Of a stretch of DNA of 64,000 nt, positions 21,111 to 33,233 are shown piece after piece. A program made the translations under genes and the position numbers. This DNA is from Penium margaritaceum. Lineage: Eukaryota; Streptophyta; Zygnematophyceae; Desmidiales; Peniaceae. Position 1 is the stretch's first letter, and every line of letters starts with the position of its first letter. The notes beneath the pieces were generated by a model. It saw nothing but the letters and a program-made list of their open reading frames with translations, did no database searches and was not told the origin of the DNA. The stretch lies in contig SZWC01001500.1 in NCBI GenBank assembly GCA_023375785.1, positions 93,029 to 157,028 on the forward strand. The letters are read 5' to 3'.

Positions 21111-22450
21111 GACGGACCCACCACTCCCCCACGCGATGGGAGGGAAATCAATGCGCCGGAGCGAATGAGGTCGGAGGGAAATAGGTCCTCAAAGAAGAGG
21201 GCATCGTGGGACTCGACGATGGAGTGCCAGGATGGATCCCATAAGCGCCATGCCTTGGACTGCCGCGATACGCCAAGAAAGGTGCAAGGCTCAAGTTTGC
21301 CGCCTTGGTGTGGGGTAGGCAGCCACACGATGGCTAAGCAGCTCTAGACGCGAGCCGGCCGAAGGTCGGCACGCTCGCCACACCAGTGTTGCTATAATGT
21401 GGACGGACGGGAAAGAGGTCCCTGGGGAATCTGGTTCCATACCCACATCGTGTAGGCCATGGCTTTGAAGTAGAAGCCATCGGAAACACAAGACTCGACA
21501 CGCATGGTGCGGACAGCGTCGGCCATGGTGCGGTTCCACCGCTCAGAGATGTTGTTCTGGGCTGGCGTATAGGGCACCGACGTCTCATGATGGAGAGTGT
21601 GGTCTCCCCCATAAACTCACCACTGCGTTCAGAGCAGAAGCGACGGAGAGGGAAACCACACTAGCGCTCAGCACAGACGAGCCAGTCTCGAATGGCGTGG
21701 GCGACATCGCTTTTTTGTCGAAGACAGAAGACCCAGGGGTAGCAAGAGTAGTCCTCTGTGAGGGTCCAGACATAACGTCCGTGCTCCCTAATGGACTTTG
21801 TCGGGAGGGGGCCCATGACATCAGGGTGGACCAAGTCTAGAGGGACGGACGCACGTGAGGAAGACAGAGGGTAGATGGACCAATGTGTCTTTCCCTAAGC
21901 ACACTCAATGCACTCCGTAGGACACAGAAGGGGGGAAAAGGTTGGGTCAAGGCCCGTGGCGGGCTGCATGCGGAGTATTCAATCCTCAGCAGTAGAGTGG
22001 ACGTGACAGAGGCAGCGGTGCAGGAGACGTTCGTGCTTTGGAGAGTGTGGGCTGGTAACAAACACGAGGCCTATGTTGGCCAATGGGGAGGGGATGGAGG
22101 GAGAAATGGACAAGCGCGGCACTTGCCACAAGTTGCCACTGGCAATGGCATGCAAGACGACACGACCGGATGGGCGCAACAACGTAGTGATAAAACCACG
22201 TGAGTGCAGTACGTCCATGCTCATGCGGTCAAGGACCGTGACGGACAACAGGCTGAGCTCAAGACCAGGGACAAAGATGACATCAGTCACGAAGACATCC
22301 CCAGTGGGACCTCGGATACAAAAAACACCGACGCCGCGAATGGGTAAAACCTTACCAGAGCCTGTCCGAATCCTAGAGACATTGGTAACGGAGCCAAGGA
22401 CACTGAAGGCCTCGCTCGAGGCCGTCATGTGATGCGTGGCCCCAGAGTCG
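21110..22450 (-). pseudogene. A2 protease and integrase region
   Basis: The GAG-pre-integrase HRCLCHVHS segment lies near 22000, integrase ENNISERWNRTMADAVRTMRVE near 21560-21500, and the C-terminal WDPSWHSIVESHDALFFEDL near 21230. The segment FSVLGSVTNVSRIRTGSGK upstream (22400) follows the protease. Many breaks are present. Confidence 0.8.
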
Positions 22451-22499
22451 ATGATCCAGGTCTCGGCTAGATCCTAGACCGGTGTCGCCAATTTGCTAA

Positions 22500-23921
22500 C
22501 AGTGGCATGGCAATGGGCGAGGGATGCAGACGCGGTGGACGGGATTGCAAATGAGGACTGCCAGTCATCCAGCCATGCGACATCCTAGTAAAGAGGAGCT
22601 AGTGAGGAGGGCACGACAGAGAACGGAACATACAAAGGTACAGGGCACGACCATAGTACAAACTCTATCATGCATGGCAGGGTAGGGGTACCAGCAATGA
22701 TGCAACTCGCACTTCCCTGGGAGGAGGGCGAGGCATTCCAAGCTGGAATGCGATGAACTTCTCCAACTGAAGCTCTCTGGTGGAGGGCCCAAAAGAGTAG
22801 ACGGACTACGACGTGGTGGTACCGGAGGCTGGGAAGGAGGAGGGCGGCGCCAGTGACGGAGGAGCGGGCGCCGACGGCTATGTATGAAGTTGTGGCTGAG
22901 CTGTCAGAGGGTGCAAGGGAGCGAGCGTTGTGGACATAGCAGGTGCAACAACAGTCATGGCAGCAGTGGCAAGGCGGCGCTCACGTTGGCGACACATGGT
23001 GGCGATGACGCGCGCCTTGTTTTTCGGGAGCGGACACGTGTACCGTCCGTTTCTAGCCTAGCCACAGCTATGGAAAACTAAGCTGCCACCACTCAATCCA
23101 CTCGACTACTGTTGTGGGCCCTTGCCCTTCTTGCTCCCATGTTTCTTCTTGCCAAAGGATGAGGTGCCAGATGTTACAAATGCTACAGGGTCGGCAACAA
23201 CCAATGAGGCGATGATAGGAGAGGTGAGGGCCTCCGTCCGTTAGATGCAGGACTCCTGACAAGCCTCCTCGATGCGGGGAAAGAGCTTGTATGCCCAGGG
23301 CATGAGGGTGCCCAGGGCATCCATCACAGCAAGAACCTACTGGGTGTAATGGACAAACATGTCGGTGAATGCATTGGTTCCGCCGCGCTTGATGGTGAGG
23401 AGCGTGGATACAGGGGTGGGTGCCGCGGTTCCCATGCGGCGAAGAATATCCTCCGCCCGTTGCCAGTATGAGGTGACCGTCTTGGTCTCCCCCATCTAGA
23501 GGGAGTTGAAATCCCAAAGCAAGCGGCTGGTCTTGACCTCGCTGAAAATTTGATGAGGGCGCGTGAGGATGTGCCACGTCGTTTCGGGGTCAGGGAGGCT
23601 GCCAGTGGAGAAGTCACCAAGGAAGGGATTGAGAGCAAGACGCGAGGCCGGATGGGCGACAGGAAAGAGGGCACATACAGCACAACCAGCATCATAGACC
23701 TAGTTGGCCTGGGTGGAGTCGTAAGGAAGGGTGTAGTATGGCCACAAGCCCTCACCCTGCGCCCAGATGCGGAAGCTGAGCTCCCAGCTCCGAAACTGCT
23801 CTCCAACCTGAAGAGACAGGGGCGGGGTTTCAAACTCCTTTGGCCTACGACTAGTTCCCAAAGCGGGGCCTAGGACTGAATACATAGTCTGGCTTTGGTG
23901 CAGGGTATGATACTGTGCCAA
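22500..23921 (-). pseudogene. A2 gag region
   Basis: The sense translation at 23921-23700 gives KEFETPPLSLQVGEQFRSWELSFRIWAQGEGLWPYY-type sequence, matching A3 gag. A remnant of the zinc-knuckle segment lies near 23030-23070. Many breaks are present. Confidence 0.7.
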
Positions 23922-25969
23922 GTACTGGGTAACAAGGGAAACGGCGGGACTAGCATGCCCAAGTAGAAGGAAGGGAAGCGACTGCTGATGTTGTTGCAGC
24001 TATAGTTGCCGCTGTAACGGCTACTTTTATGAAAGTTGTGTCAGCGGTTGTAGTGCTGCTAGCTGTTGCATCAGTGTTGCGAGCTACTAGCGTTTGGCGG
24101 CTAGCGGATCTGTCAAGCCCGTAATGCCAACGACAGGGCCTGCAGGGTGTTAGTACTCCTGCGATTGTTGTTGTTGCTGCTGTTGTGGTTACTTCTGCTG
24201 TTGTTGATGCTACAGTTGTTGCGGCAGCAGCTTCTGTTGTTGATGCGGCTTCTGTTGTTGCCGTTGTAGCGGCAACTGGTACGGCAGTTATTGTTGTTGT
24301 TGCTGCTCCTGCTGTTGTTGCTACAGCGGCTACTACTGCTCTTGCTACCACTATTGTAGTGGCTGCTACTACAGCAGCTACTACTGCTATTGCTATTGTT
24401 GCTACATTAGTGGCTACTGTTGTGATAGTTGCTGTTGCTGCAGTAGCGGCAAATGCTGCTACTGTTGTTGCTGTTGTAGCTTCTGCAGAAAAGGGCGGGA
24501 TTGGGTTCTCCAGTAGAGGAGGAACCCTCCCCACTCTCCTCCATGGTCCCCCGTGTTTAGCTCCCCCTTTTTTGTTTTTTTGTTTTTTTTGTTGTTTTTT
24601 TGTTGTTGTTGTAGGTGTTGATCTCAGCAATGATGTAAGCACTGACGTCAGTTGGTGTTGGCTGATGTTGTTGTGGCAACTACTACTATAGCTACTGTTA
24701 GTATAGCTATCACTACTACTACTGATGTCAGCGGTGACATGAGAAATGACATCATTGCACTGTTGCTGCGCACTGCGCTACTTCTACACGTTGTTGCTAT
24801 AGTCGATGCTGCGTTGCACCGCGGCACGCCGCTGTCATTGTTGCTGCTACAGCAACTGCGCTGCTGCGTGCTGCACCTATTATTGCTAGTGCAACCGGTG
24901 CCGGTGGTGCTCCGCAGCGCTGTTGCGTGCTATTGCTACTGTAGTAGCTACTCTTGGTAGTACGTTGTTACACGCTAGTACTACTACTACAGCTGTGTTG
25001 TTGTGTGCTGCTGCGGCTGTTGCTGCCGCAACTACTGTTGTTGTGCTGCTGCATGCTACAGCTACTGTTATGACTGTGCTGCTATGCACAACTATTGATG
25101 ATGTAGCAGTTGCAGTTGTAGCAGATGTTGCAAGGGTTGGGGTTGTGCCCCCGCTCTGGACTATGATCTTCTCGCCTTTTTTATTTTCATTTTCTTCTCT
25201 ATCTTGTCACCATGTGTTGTTGCAGCTGCTACTCACTACTATAGGTGCTTGTTTTTATAGCTGCTCGCTGCTGTTGCTGCTACTGCTCGTTGCTGCTGCT
25301 ACTTGACCCTGTTGCTAATGCTCGCTGCTGCTACCTGCTGCGAGTGCTACTAGCCGTTGCTCGTGCAGCTCGCTTCCGCTACTATTGGCTACTGCTGCTG
25401 CCACTTCGAGCTGCTCCTGCTACAAGCTGCTGCTGCTAGTGCTCATTGCTGCCGTAGCTCATTGCTGCTGCCTGCTGCACACTGCTTTTTCTTGCTACTC
25501 GTTGCTCGCTTCTTCTTGCTACTTGCTGCTGGTGCCAGTTGTGGCTGTTGCCTGCTGCCACTATTGCTGCTTGTTGCATCAGCTGCTGCTTGCTGCTGTA
25601 GCTACTACTTGATAGTTGCGTGTTGCTTGCTACATGCTTCTTGCTACATGTTACTGCTGGTGCTTTGCTGGCAACAGCACCACCGTCACTTTCCTAGAAG
25701 TGTCTCCGCCACATGCATCGGCACCGCTCTGGCGCCAATCGGACACGCCGGTCGCGAGTCCACCACTGCTACCACCACCATGGGGTCCGTGCTGTCAAAA
25801 ACATTTCAGGAGCATTTCCCCTGCATTGGGAGCGTTTTGAAGACGCCACCCAGCGGGTCAATGCTACCGTAATAATTCCGACAGCATTTCCCCTACACGG
25901 ACCCGTTCTAGGGACCGCCGGTGTTGACTGGATCTGTTTGCCGGTATTTTACTGCTTCTGCTGCGCACT
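23922..25969 (-). repeat. A2 leader with CAG/CAA-rich tract
   Basis: About 1.6 kb of impure CAN triplets in sense (core about 23990-25610), with a T-rich stretch at about 24565-24615 and a TGACGTCA palindrome at 24643-24650. It corresponds in position and character to the A3 leader but has diverged a lot in sequence. Confidence 0.75.
25808..25896 (-). other. Duplicated AGGGGAAATGCT motif after A2 primer site
   Basis: Sense copies of AGGGGAAATGCT lie near 25812-25823 and 25884-25895, about 72 nt apart. The nearer one is about 85 nt from the primer site, as in A3. Sequence between the copies is only loosely conserved. Confidence 0.5.
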
Positions 25970-25982
25970 GGCTCTGATACCA
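25970..25982 (-). other. Primer-binding site of A2 (tRNA 3'-end type)
   Basis: The minus strand reads TGGTATCAGAGCC directly inside the 5' LTR, a perfect match to the complement of the 3' end of plant initiator-Met tRNA. Confidence 0.9.
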
Positions 25983-26777
25983 AGCTAGAAATCCTAATGC
26001 AGCAGGTTGGGGCATTAGCGTTGTTGATGCAGCATACGGAATCCCACGCTAGTTGCTTAGGCTACCCTCTAAGTCTGTTGCACCAGAGTCGAAGTCTGAG
26101 AGCTCTGGTGATGTTACTCATAAACGTGTGCACCAAAGTTAGCGGTAGACAACAGCTAAAAAAGGAAATGACTGATAGGAAGTAAGAATAGGCAACAATG
26201 GGAGACCCCTCCAAGTTCTAGCTCCTCCTCAGCTCTGTAGAGCTTGTTACTCAGTTTCTAAGCCAATCAGAAAAATGACCTATTTTCTGGCAGGCAGGGT
26301 TTTTTCTGTGAGCCTTGCCAGACAGCCAACACCCAAAAACCTGGGTGTCGTCTGTTTTTCCTGAAAACTGGACCATACCATAATACGCACGTTGCAAACG
26401 CATTCGTGCAGTCAGAATCGCCTGGAAAAACAGCAACAATGAGTGAAAGCCACCTGAACCCATGCGGCGTCTACACTAGTCCCCGCTCCTAACGGTGCCC
26501 GAATAACATGAAACTTGGACCCTAAGCAGAGCATGGCGCTGCAGATGCAATAGCGAAGTCAGACCCAGCACTGGACACGTGCAGACAGCATATGCAGCGA
26601 TAGTGACCGCCGGCGACACGGCCGCCGAGGAGGTCTGCCGATGGAGCTGAGCACGTTGGAGGGAGGAGGCTCCAGCAAGATGCGTGTAGGTGTCTCTCCA
26701 TCATTCATCTGCACGCCGATGTACACAAACCAGGAGGATACAACAAAGTACAATCAAAGATGCGTGAAAAACCAACA
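25983..26777 (-). repeat. 5' LTR of A2
   Basis: This 795-bp LTR ends in CCAACA at 26777 (plus strand). It is more diverged from the A3 LTRs (roughly 20% or more) than they are from each other. No matching duplication of the bases after 26777 can be tested, because the outer end of the other A2 LTR is lost. Confidence 0.85.
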
Positions 26778-26784
26778 TTCTTGA

Positions 26785-28330
26785 CCCGCAACTGATGCAC
26801 AACCGTTCAGGCACACCAACATAAAGGAAAATGGACACAAACAAGTAGATGTGATGGACAACAAACTACGGACAGTGACTGGTGTGAGCGTTGCACTAGT
26901 GGACAACATGATAGATGTAGCTATTCCTTTTAGCACACGTAGCATGAGATATAAGAGGACAGCGTGTGGGGAGATGCCCACAATACACACACCATGAATC
27001 AAGATTTGGCACACCAGTGAGTGCGGCTCTTGGTCATGCGTGATGCATACCTTCCCGCCAATGGAGGGTTCAGCCCAGCCTCTGGGCAAAACTGGCGGCT
27101 GCTACTCACAGTGGCACAAATCGAATATGGCTAGGTGACCCCCTAAGGATCAGCACCTGGTTTCCAGCTCCCCCAAAAACCCACAAACAAATTGCAGATA
27201 GCTCTGGCATCCTAAAGAATCAAACAGCTAGAGCTCCCCACGAGCAACGCCAATAGTTAGAATCAAATGGATCATGGGAGCACCCACCACATCTTGAGTG
27301 TGTGCAGCTGTTATCAAAAGAGGGCACGAGCTCCATCATGAATAGCTCCCATCTTGTGGGGTTGATCTCCAACGCAGTCACAACACTCAAGCTCTTGTAC
27401 ATATGTATGAGATATTGTGCATGTGGAGCAAGACGAGGACATTAAGGTTGTGATGGGCCACCAACTTCACCACAAACATTAACACTCCCCCATGACCTAC
27501 ATTCACTGCATCGACATGCCATGACAAACTAATTCCAAACAAAGCTTAGAAGTTACGAGCACGGATCATCTGGATTCATGGGGCAGATAGGACTAACAGC
27601 ATGAAGACCACACCTGAACGCGTTTGTGCTAAGTGCCTTCATGAGATATTCAACTTGTTGTGAGCGTTTGATCATCCCAACAATGTGAAGCACTCACGCA
27701 TGAACTTGTGCTCAACAAAAATATTCTTTGTGCGTGAATGGTGCATGCCATCATTCTCAGCAATGGCCTTTTGTACTCTCATTGTCTTAGCGTAGAGTGA
27801 TGTATTGAATGAGGATGCAAAGCTAGCACAAGAAGCGGCATAGCCAGATAGCCTTACACGTACGTATACCAAGTTCTTCACACTCCGCCTCCTTTGAGCT
27901 CCTTGCCATATACCCTTGTTTGCCACTTTTCCAGGAAACATCAGCACCTCCAATCAAGAAAATGTACCATGTACGAGTTTAAGTGTCTAAATCATAAGCC
28001 AAGTTAATTTCGGTTATGCCATCAACAATAACCCAGGGCTGCACTCGGAAGTATAGCCCTATGCACGTGGTGGATAAGGTACACTGCACCATACAAAATG
28101 CGGCCTCCAAGTATCGCACTCAGAGGCAATGTGAGAATTGGAACAGAAAATTCAACTGCAAAGGCCACATCTGCGTGAGGAAATCAGCCTAGCAATCAGG
28201 CTTACCAGTATGAGAATGCTCTCATGGCTTACTCTTAGTGGTCACATAACCCACAATCCGATGGAGAATCTCCATGTATCCATGGCTAGCACACAAGGAT
28301 CTCACCTTACCTTAAAGTAAGGAGAGGTAC
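26785..28330 (-). mobile_element. Old copia remnant E1
   Basis: RNase H relics are readable on the minus strand (AENDGMHHSRTKNIFVEHKFM near 27760-27690, and FLIGGADVSWKSGKQG near 27950), with RT relics up to about 28250. A polypurine tract GGTCATGGGGGAG lies at about 27487-27500, and the sequence below it to about 26785 is then probably a decayed 3' LTR. The element is heavily broken and has lost its 5' half. Confidence 0.65.
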
Positions 28331-28394
28331 CTTTATCCTAATCAGCATACTCTAACAATGCAATTCTGATCAGCATACTCTGATAAGGTAATCC

Positions 28395-28506
28395 TTGTCT
28401 ATGTGGACCAGACTTAGGGGAATTACTCCAAGGGAGCAGTGCATGCCTAGTCCGTCCTGTGCCTGACCAAATGTCAGCTATGGATAAGGGGCATATCAGG
28501 TCAACA
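28395..28506 (-). repeat. Truncated 3' LTR of B2
   Basis: The last (sense-first) 110 or so bases of the B2 LTR are recognisable, from TGTTGACC at 28506 back to about 28395. The sense purine run AAGGGAGAG next to it is the polypurine tract. Confidence 0.75.
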
Positions 28507-28569
28507 AACTCTCCCTTGCACCTCTGTCCATTAGCTGTGAGATATCTCCTCTCTCCAGCTGTCTTGGCC

Positions 28570-30215
28570 TTAGTCTTCGTCGACTGCGTTGACCATATCG
28601 ATGCCTCGGGTACCTGCAGAGTGCAATTCGCTGTCAAGCGCCTTTTTCATGCAATCTGCAAGCATCTTCTTAGTCTCCACGTATTCCAGGTCCACAGTGT
28701 CCTTTGCGACGAGGTCACGTGAGTAGTGGTACTTGATGTCGATGTGCTTGGTCCGCCGAGAGATGACATCATCCTGTGCAGTTTTCATGGCACTCTTGTT
28801 GTCGATGCCGACCTCCGTTGCTTATGTTTGTGGCACTTTCATCTCAGCAAGCAAACTGCATAGCCATTGTATCTCCTTGCATGCTTCTGACAGAGTGATG
28901 TACTCTGCCTCAACGGTAGAGAGGGAGACAAAGTCTTGCTTTCTGCTTGCCCTAGAGACTACACCACTGTTCAAGAGGCAGACGAAGCCCCAGGGTGGAC
29001 TTTTTGTCATCATTTCTTTCTCCCCAGTTGGCGTCTGTGTAGCACACTAGCCGCAACGGGTCAGATCCCTCTGGGCCTCCAAGCTAGAGTCCCATGTGTC
29101 GTGTCTTTTGTAGATAGCGCATGATGTGCTTGATTGCTTGCCACTGCTGTTGTCCTGGATTGGCCACAAACCTGCTCACTTGTCCCACAGCAGAGCAAAA
29201 ATCAAGGGCGTGTTCCTACCATGGCATACATGAGGCTGCCAACAACAGAATCGTAGGGAATGTTCTCCATCTCACACCGTTCTGCTTCCGTGCTAGGCCT
29301 CATGGAAGAGGAGAGCTTGATGTCTGTTGTCATGGGTGTGCTGATGGGCTTGCAGTCCTCCATATTGTAGCGCTTGAGGACCTCCATGATGTTCTTGGTC
29401 TGGTTCAGCTCGATGATGCCTGCTGCTCGATTGCAGTGGACTGCTATCCCGAGATAGAACTCGAGCAGAGCCATGTCCTTCATCTTGAACCTGTTGCTGA
29501 GATCTGTGTTTAGCTTGTTCAACAGCTTGACTGGCGATGAGTAGATGATCAGGTCATCCACATACAGTGCAGCCAGCATCAAGCCTTGCTCATCCTCCCG
29601 CACATAGATACTAAGGTCATTCAGGTAGTGCGTGAAGGTGAGCCCGGCCATGCAGTTGTCCATCTCCTTGTACCACATCCTTGGGGCCTGTTTCAACATG
29701 TAGAGTGCTTTGACCAGTTTACAAACCTTGCCCTCTGGAGCTTTCACTCCCTCGGGCACTTCCATCAGCACTTCTTTATCTAGCTTCCCGTAGAGGAAAG
29801 CTGTCTTGACATCCATCTGGTGGACCTCCAGATCTTTTACAGCAACGATGTCCAACATGGATCTCATGGGGGCAAAGGTGACGACAGGCGCGAAGGTCTC
29901 CTCGTACTCTGAGCCGGCACATTGGGAAAACCCCTTCGCCACAACTCTTGCCTTGTACTTGTCAATACTACCATCCAGCTTGAACTTTTTCCGGAGTACC
30001 CACTTTGACCCCACCACGTGCGCGTTTGGGGGCCTGTCGACTAGAACCCATGTTCCGTTCTCTTCAATGGATGCGAGTGCGCTATCCACTGCCTCCTTCC
30101 ACTTGGCCGCATCTGGCGTGTTCATAGCCTTCGTTACGGTCACAAGCTCTCCCTGAGCCAAGCATGACCAGCTGAGTCCGGTCCATTTTGCACTCTCAGC
30201 ATTGTACTTGGGCAA
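28570..30215 (-). pseudogene. B2 reverse transcriptase and RNase H region
   Basis: A 337-residue open stretch (30215-29202) covers most of RT: NGTWVLVDRPPNAHVVGSKW, DKYKARVVAKGFSQ, the QMDVKTAFLYGKLDKE motif, KQAPRMWYKEMD, the YVDDLIIYSS catalytic motif and the CKPISTPMTTD segment. RNase H relics (LSTVEAEYITLSEACKE, ADCMKKAL) follow down to 28570. Several breaks lie in the RNase H part. Confidence 0.88.
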
Positions 30216-30499
30216 ATGTTTCTTTTGGCGTGTACTACACCAGAGTGTTGCTGGTGGTACTTCAAGGCTTAGTTACTTCTGTTGCTCCTGTGCTGCCAGT
30301 GATCCGTTGTTTGAGGAACAGCCACCAGCCTCAAAGTTCGACACAGAGGCCTCGGACGACTCAGACTCAGTGTTAGAGTCCGTCGATGCGTCAGCCTACA
30401 TAGCCACTCTCCCTGCAGCACCATCCTTCACTGGCACCATCTTCCAGTTCTCAGGTGCCTGATCACCTGACTCGAGAAACACAACCCACTCTCCTGATT

Positions 30500-32850
30500 T
30501 AGGAGCATGGACAGGATCCATCGACTCTCCCTAGCCAAGCGTCTTTTCATTAAACTCGACATCTCTGCTCCTGATGAGTTTTCCAGCTACTTGGTCCCAC
30601 AACCTGTACGCCTTGTGTGCAGTGTTGTATCTGACCATTACATACTTGCGAGCGTGTGCATCCAGCTTGCCACTTCCTTCTCCTGCTTGGACCTTAGCCC
30701 AGGCAGTACAGCTAAAGACCCTGAAGTGTAAGGCATCTGGCTTCTTCCCTGACCAAGCCTCCTGTGGCGTCCTGAACTACTTCTCTTGCTGCTTCTTACC
30801 ACGCCTTCCAAGCGCGGCTGCCGGAGTGAGATTCACAAGGTAGCAAGCAGTTCTTGCAGCTTCAGCCCAGAAAGAGGTGAGAGTTTGGCGTTGAAGAGCA
30901 TGTTTTGTGTCATGCCGAGGATAGTCTGGTTCATCCGCTCCGCAACGCCATTGCTCTTGGGGGTGTAAGGTGCGGTGGTCTGGTGGTTGATGCCGTGTTG
31001 GCTCAACCAGCCTTTGCACGCCTCGTACTCACCACCGTTGTCTGCGCGCAGTGCCTTGACCTTCTTGCTTGTGGGCCGCTCTACCATCGCGACAAAACTC
31101 TTCCAGCTTCTCCTTGACCTCTACCTTTGTCTTGAGGAAATAGATCCACATTTTGCAACTGTGGTCATCAATGAAGGTCAAGAAGTACTTGCTTCCGCCA
31201 TTCAAAGGAATGCGGAACGGTCCGCACACATCAGAGTGAATCAGGTCCAAGATTGCTGCCGCACATTGCCCATTATGCTCAAAGGGCTTTCTCTTTGCCT
31301 TGCCTTGGAGGCATGGCTCACACAACTTCGTGTACTTTCCCTCATCCTTGGCCTTGCATCCCTCCATCCCATGAACCACTTCGTGCTGCTGCATAGCTTG
31401 CAGTGTGCTGTTAGCCACATGGCCAAACCGCCTTTGCCACAGCTCAGCATCTGTGTCTTTAGTGGAGTTGGCCGCCATGGTGACGGCCTGTGGTGCAACA
31501 TCAGGCTTTTGAGACTTGGGCTCTTCAACCGCCGCATATCCCTAATTTGTACTCTCAAGGGGCTTGGTCTACATCACATAGAGGTCATCAACTCTTCATA
31601 CCTATGCGACAAGACTCTCCTTGGGATAGGAGATCTTGATGTCCTTGTTCTTGACAATCACGGCCTCCTCCTCAGTGAAGACGAACGTCATGTCGTGGTC
31701 CGTGATTTTAGACACCGACAAGAGGTTTTCCGCAAAAGATGGCATGTAGATGACCGTCTGCAGCTTCAAGTATTTTTCAACACTGTTCACGTTGATGTTG
31801 ATCAACTTATCTTCCTCGCCTTGTGGATGGACAAGGCTGCCATTGGCAAATTTGAAGCGACGTTCATTGTCCCTAATGGAGATAAACCCATCCTTCTCCC
31901 TTGAAGAGTGGTAGTTCGTGCCAGAGTCGGGCCCGTAGGCTCCACGCTTGAGCAGTGCCACTCCCTTGGTTGCTGGCATGCTCTCAGCCATCATGTTTGT
32001 CAAGTCCTTCTTACCCTTTCCTTTGCCCTCGTTTCTACCACCATGATCTCCGTCTTCCTTCTTGGGAGCCTTGCACTCCTGTGCCCAATGCCCAGGCTTG
32101 CCACAGTTATGGCACTTTCCAGGACGCTTTGAACCCTTTGCACCGCCACCATTGCCTCTTCTTCCACCGCCACCACTTCCGCTACCGCTTTGACGAGAAG
32201 AGGAGTTGTTGCCACGACCACCGTACTGTGCAGCATAGGCTGAAATGTTAGCCGCACTACCGTTGCAACGCATGGCCTCGTTGCGCACCTACTCGGACAC
32301 TGCCTCATACGTCAAATCATCCTCCTTCCAGCCGCCAAAGACAGTGATCAGAGGACCCCAGCTTTCAGGTAGCGCCATGAGGAGGATCATGGCCTGCATG
32401 TTGGTGTCGATTTCCCAGTTCGTTCGGGTCACTTGCTACAGCAGTCCTTCAAACTGCAATAGGAAGTATGGAATCGACTCTCCCTCGCTCACCCTCATTG
32501 AAATCAGCTTTTGAAGGATGAAGAGGCGATTTGCAAGAGCCGTTGATTGGTGTACACGTGCAAGCTTCTCATAAGCCTTTGATGCATGTGTGATACCTTG
32601 GAGGTGGACATGTTGTGACTCATGCACTGATATCACAAGAATTGCAAGCGCCATGTCCTTTTTGACACACCATGCTTCATATCCAACATCTATTTTCTGG
32701 GGGTTCAACCTCTTCTCCAAGGAGCATGTTCAAGTAGCCACGCACCCTCATGACAATTTCAAATTGCCATTTCCACAAGGGAAAACCTATCCCTGTGAAC
32801 TTTGACATCCCACTGTTGACCTGCTCAAGAGTGAGCGTCGTGGGTGTCGT
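30500..32850 (-). pseudogene. B2 gag, protease and integrase region
   Basis: A gag zinc knuckle CHNCGKPGHWAQEC is near 32110, a protease DSGTNYHSSREK near 31920, and an integrase core with HSDVCGPF, RADNGGEYEAC and NGVAERMNQT between about 31230 and 30920. The gag N-terminal part (LARVHQSTALANRLFILQKL) is near 32590-32510. Several breaks are present. Confidence 0.85.
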
Positions 32851-33218
32851 TATACTGCTTCATTGCTCCTCTGCTTCTCTGTTATGTTGAGGCCAATGCA
32901 TGCTGATGTAGGCTGTTGTCTACTACCACTTTAGAAGGTGCAGATCAGTTACTTACCCCTTGGCTGTTAATCACCTGCAAACAGAGAAGAACGCACTCTA
33001 GCGAACCCATAGTTGTGCCTCCAAGGGCAGAGCTTATCCTTGTTAGGACCCAAGGGTTGTACCTCCAACGGCAGAGCTTATCCTTGGCCCTTGTTCACTA
33101 AGTGCCAGCACCCGCCGTTGGAGCAGATGGAGCAGATGGAGCTGATGGAGCTGATGCGCGCTGCAAGAGAGAGAGGACAAGAGAGTGCACAGAAACGTGC
33201 CTTACAACTAGTTAGTGT

Positions 33219-33231
33219 GGACCCATAACCC
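33219..33231 (-). other. Primer-binding site of B2 (anticodon-arm type)
   Basis: The minus strand reads GGGTTATGGGTCC two bases inside the 5' LTR, one base different from the B1 site. Confidence 0.7.
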
Positions 33232-33233
33232 TT

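Larger units (their letters stand above)
3466..26777 (-). mobile_element. Ty1/copia element A2 (outermost level of nest)
   Basis: A2 is a minus-strand family A element with 5' LTR (25983-26777), primer site (25970-25982), a long CAG-rich leader, gag (about 22500-23921), protease and integrase (about 21110-22450), a 12-residue periodic linker, RT and RNase H (about 18580-20340) and a 3' LTR. That 3' LTR is split by A3: its proximal part is 18305-18496 and its distal part 3466-3809, the outer end being lost. The coding region is heavily broken (well over ten breaks). LTR pieces differ from the 5' LTR by about 12-14% by eye, so it is the oldest member of the nest. Confidence 0.85.
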
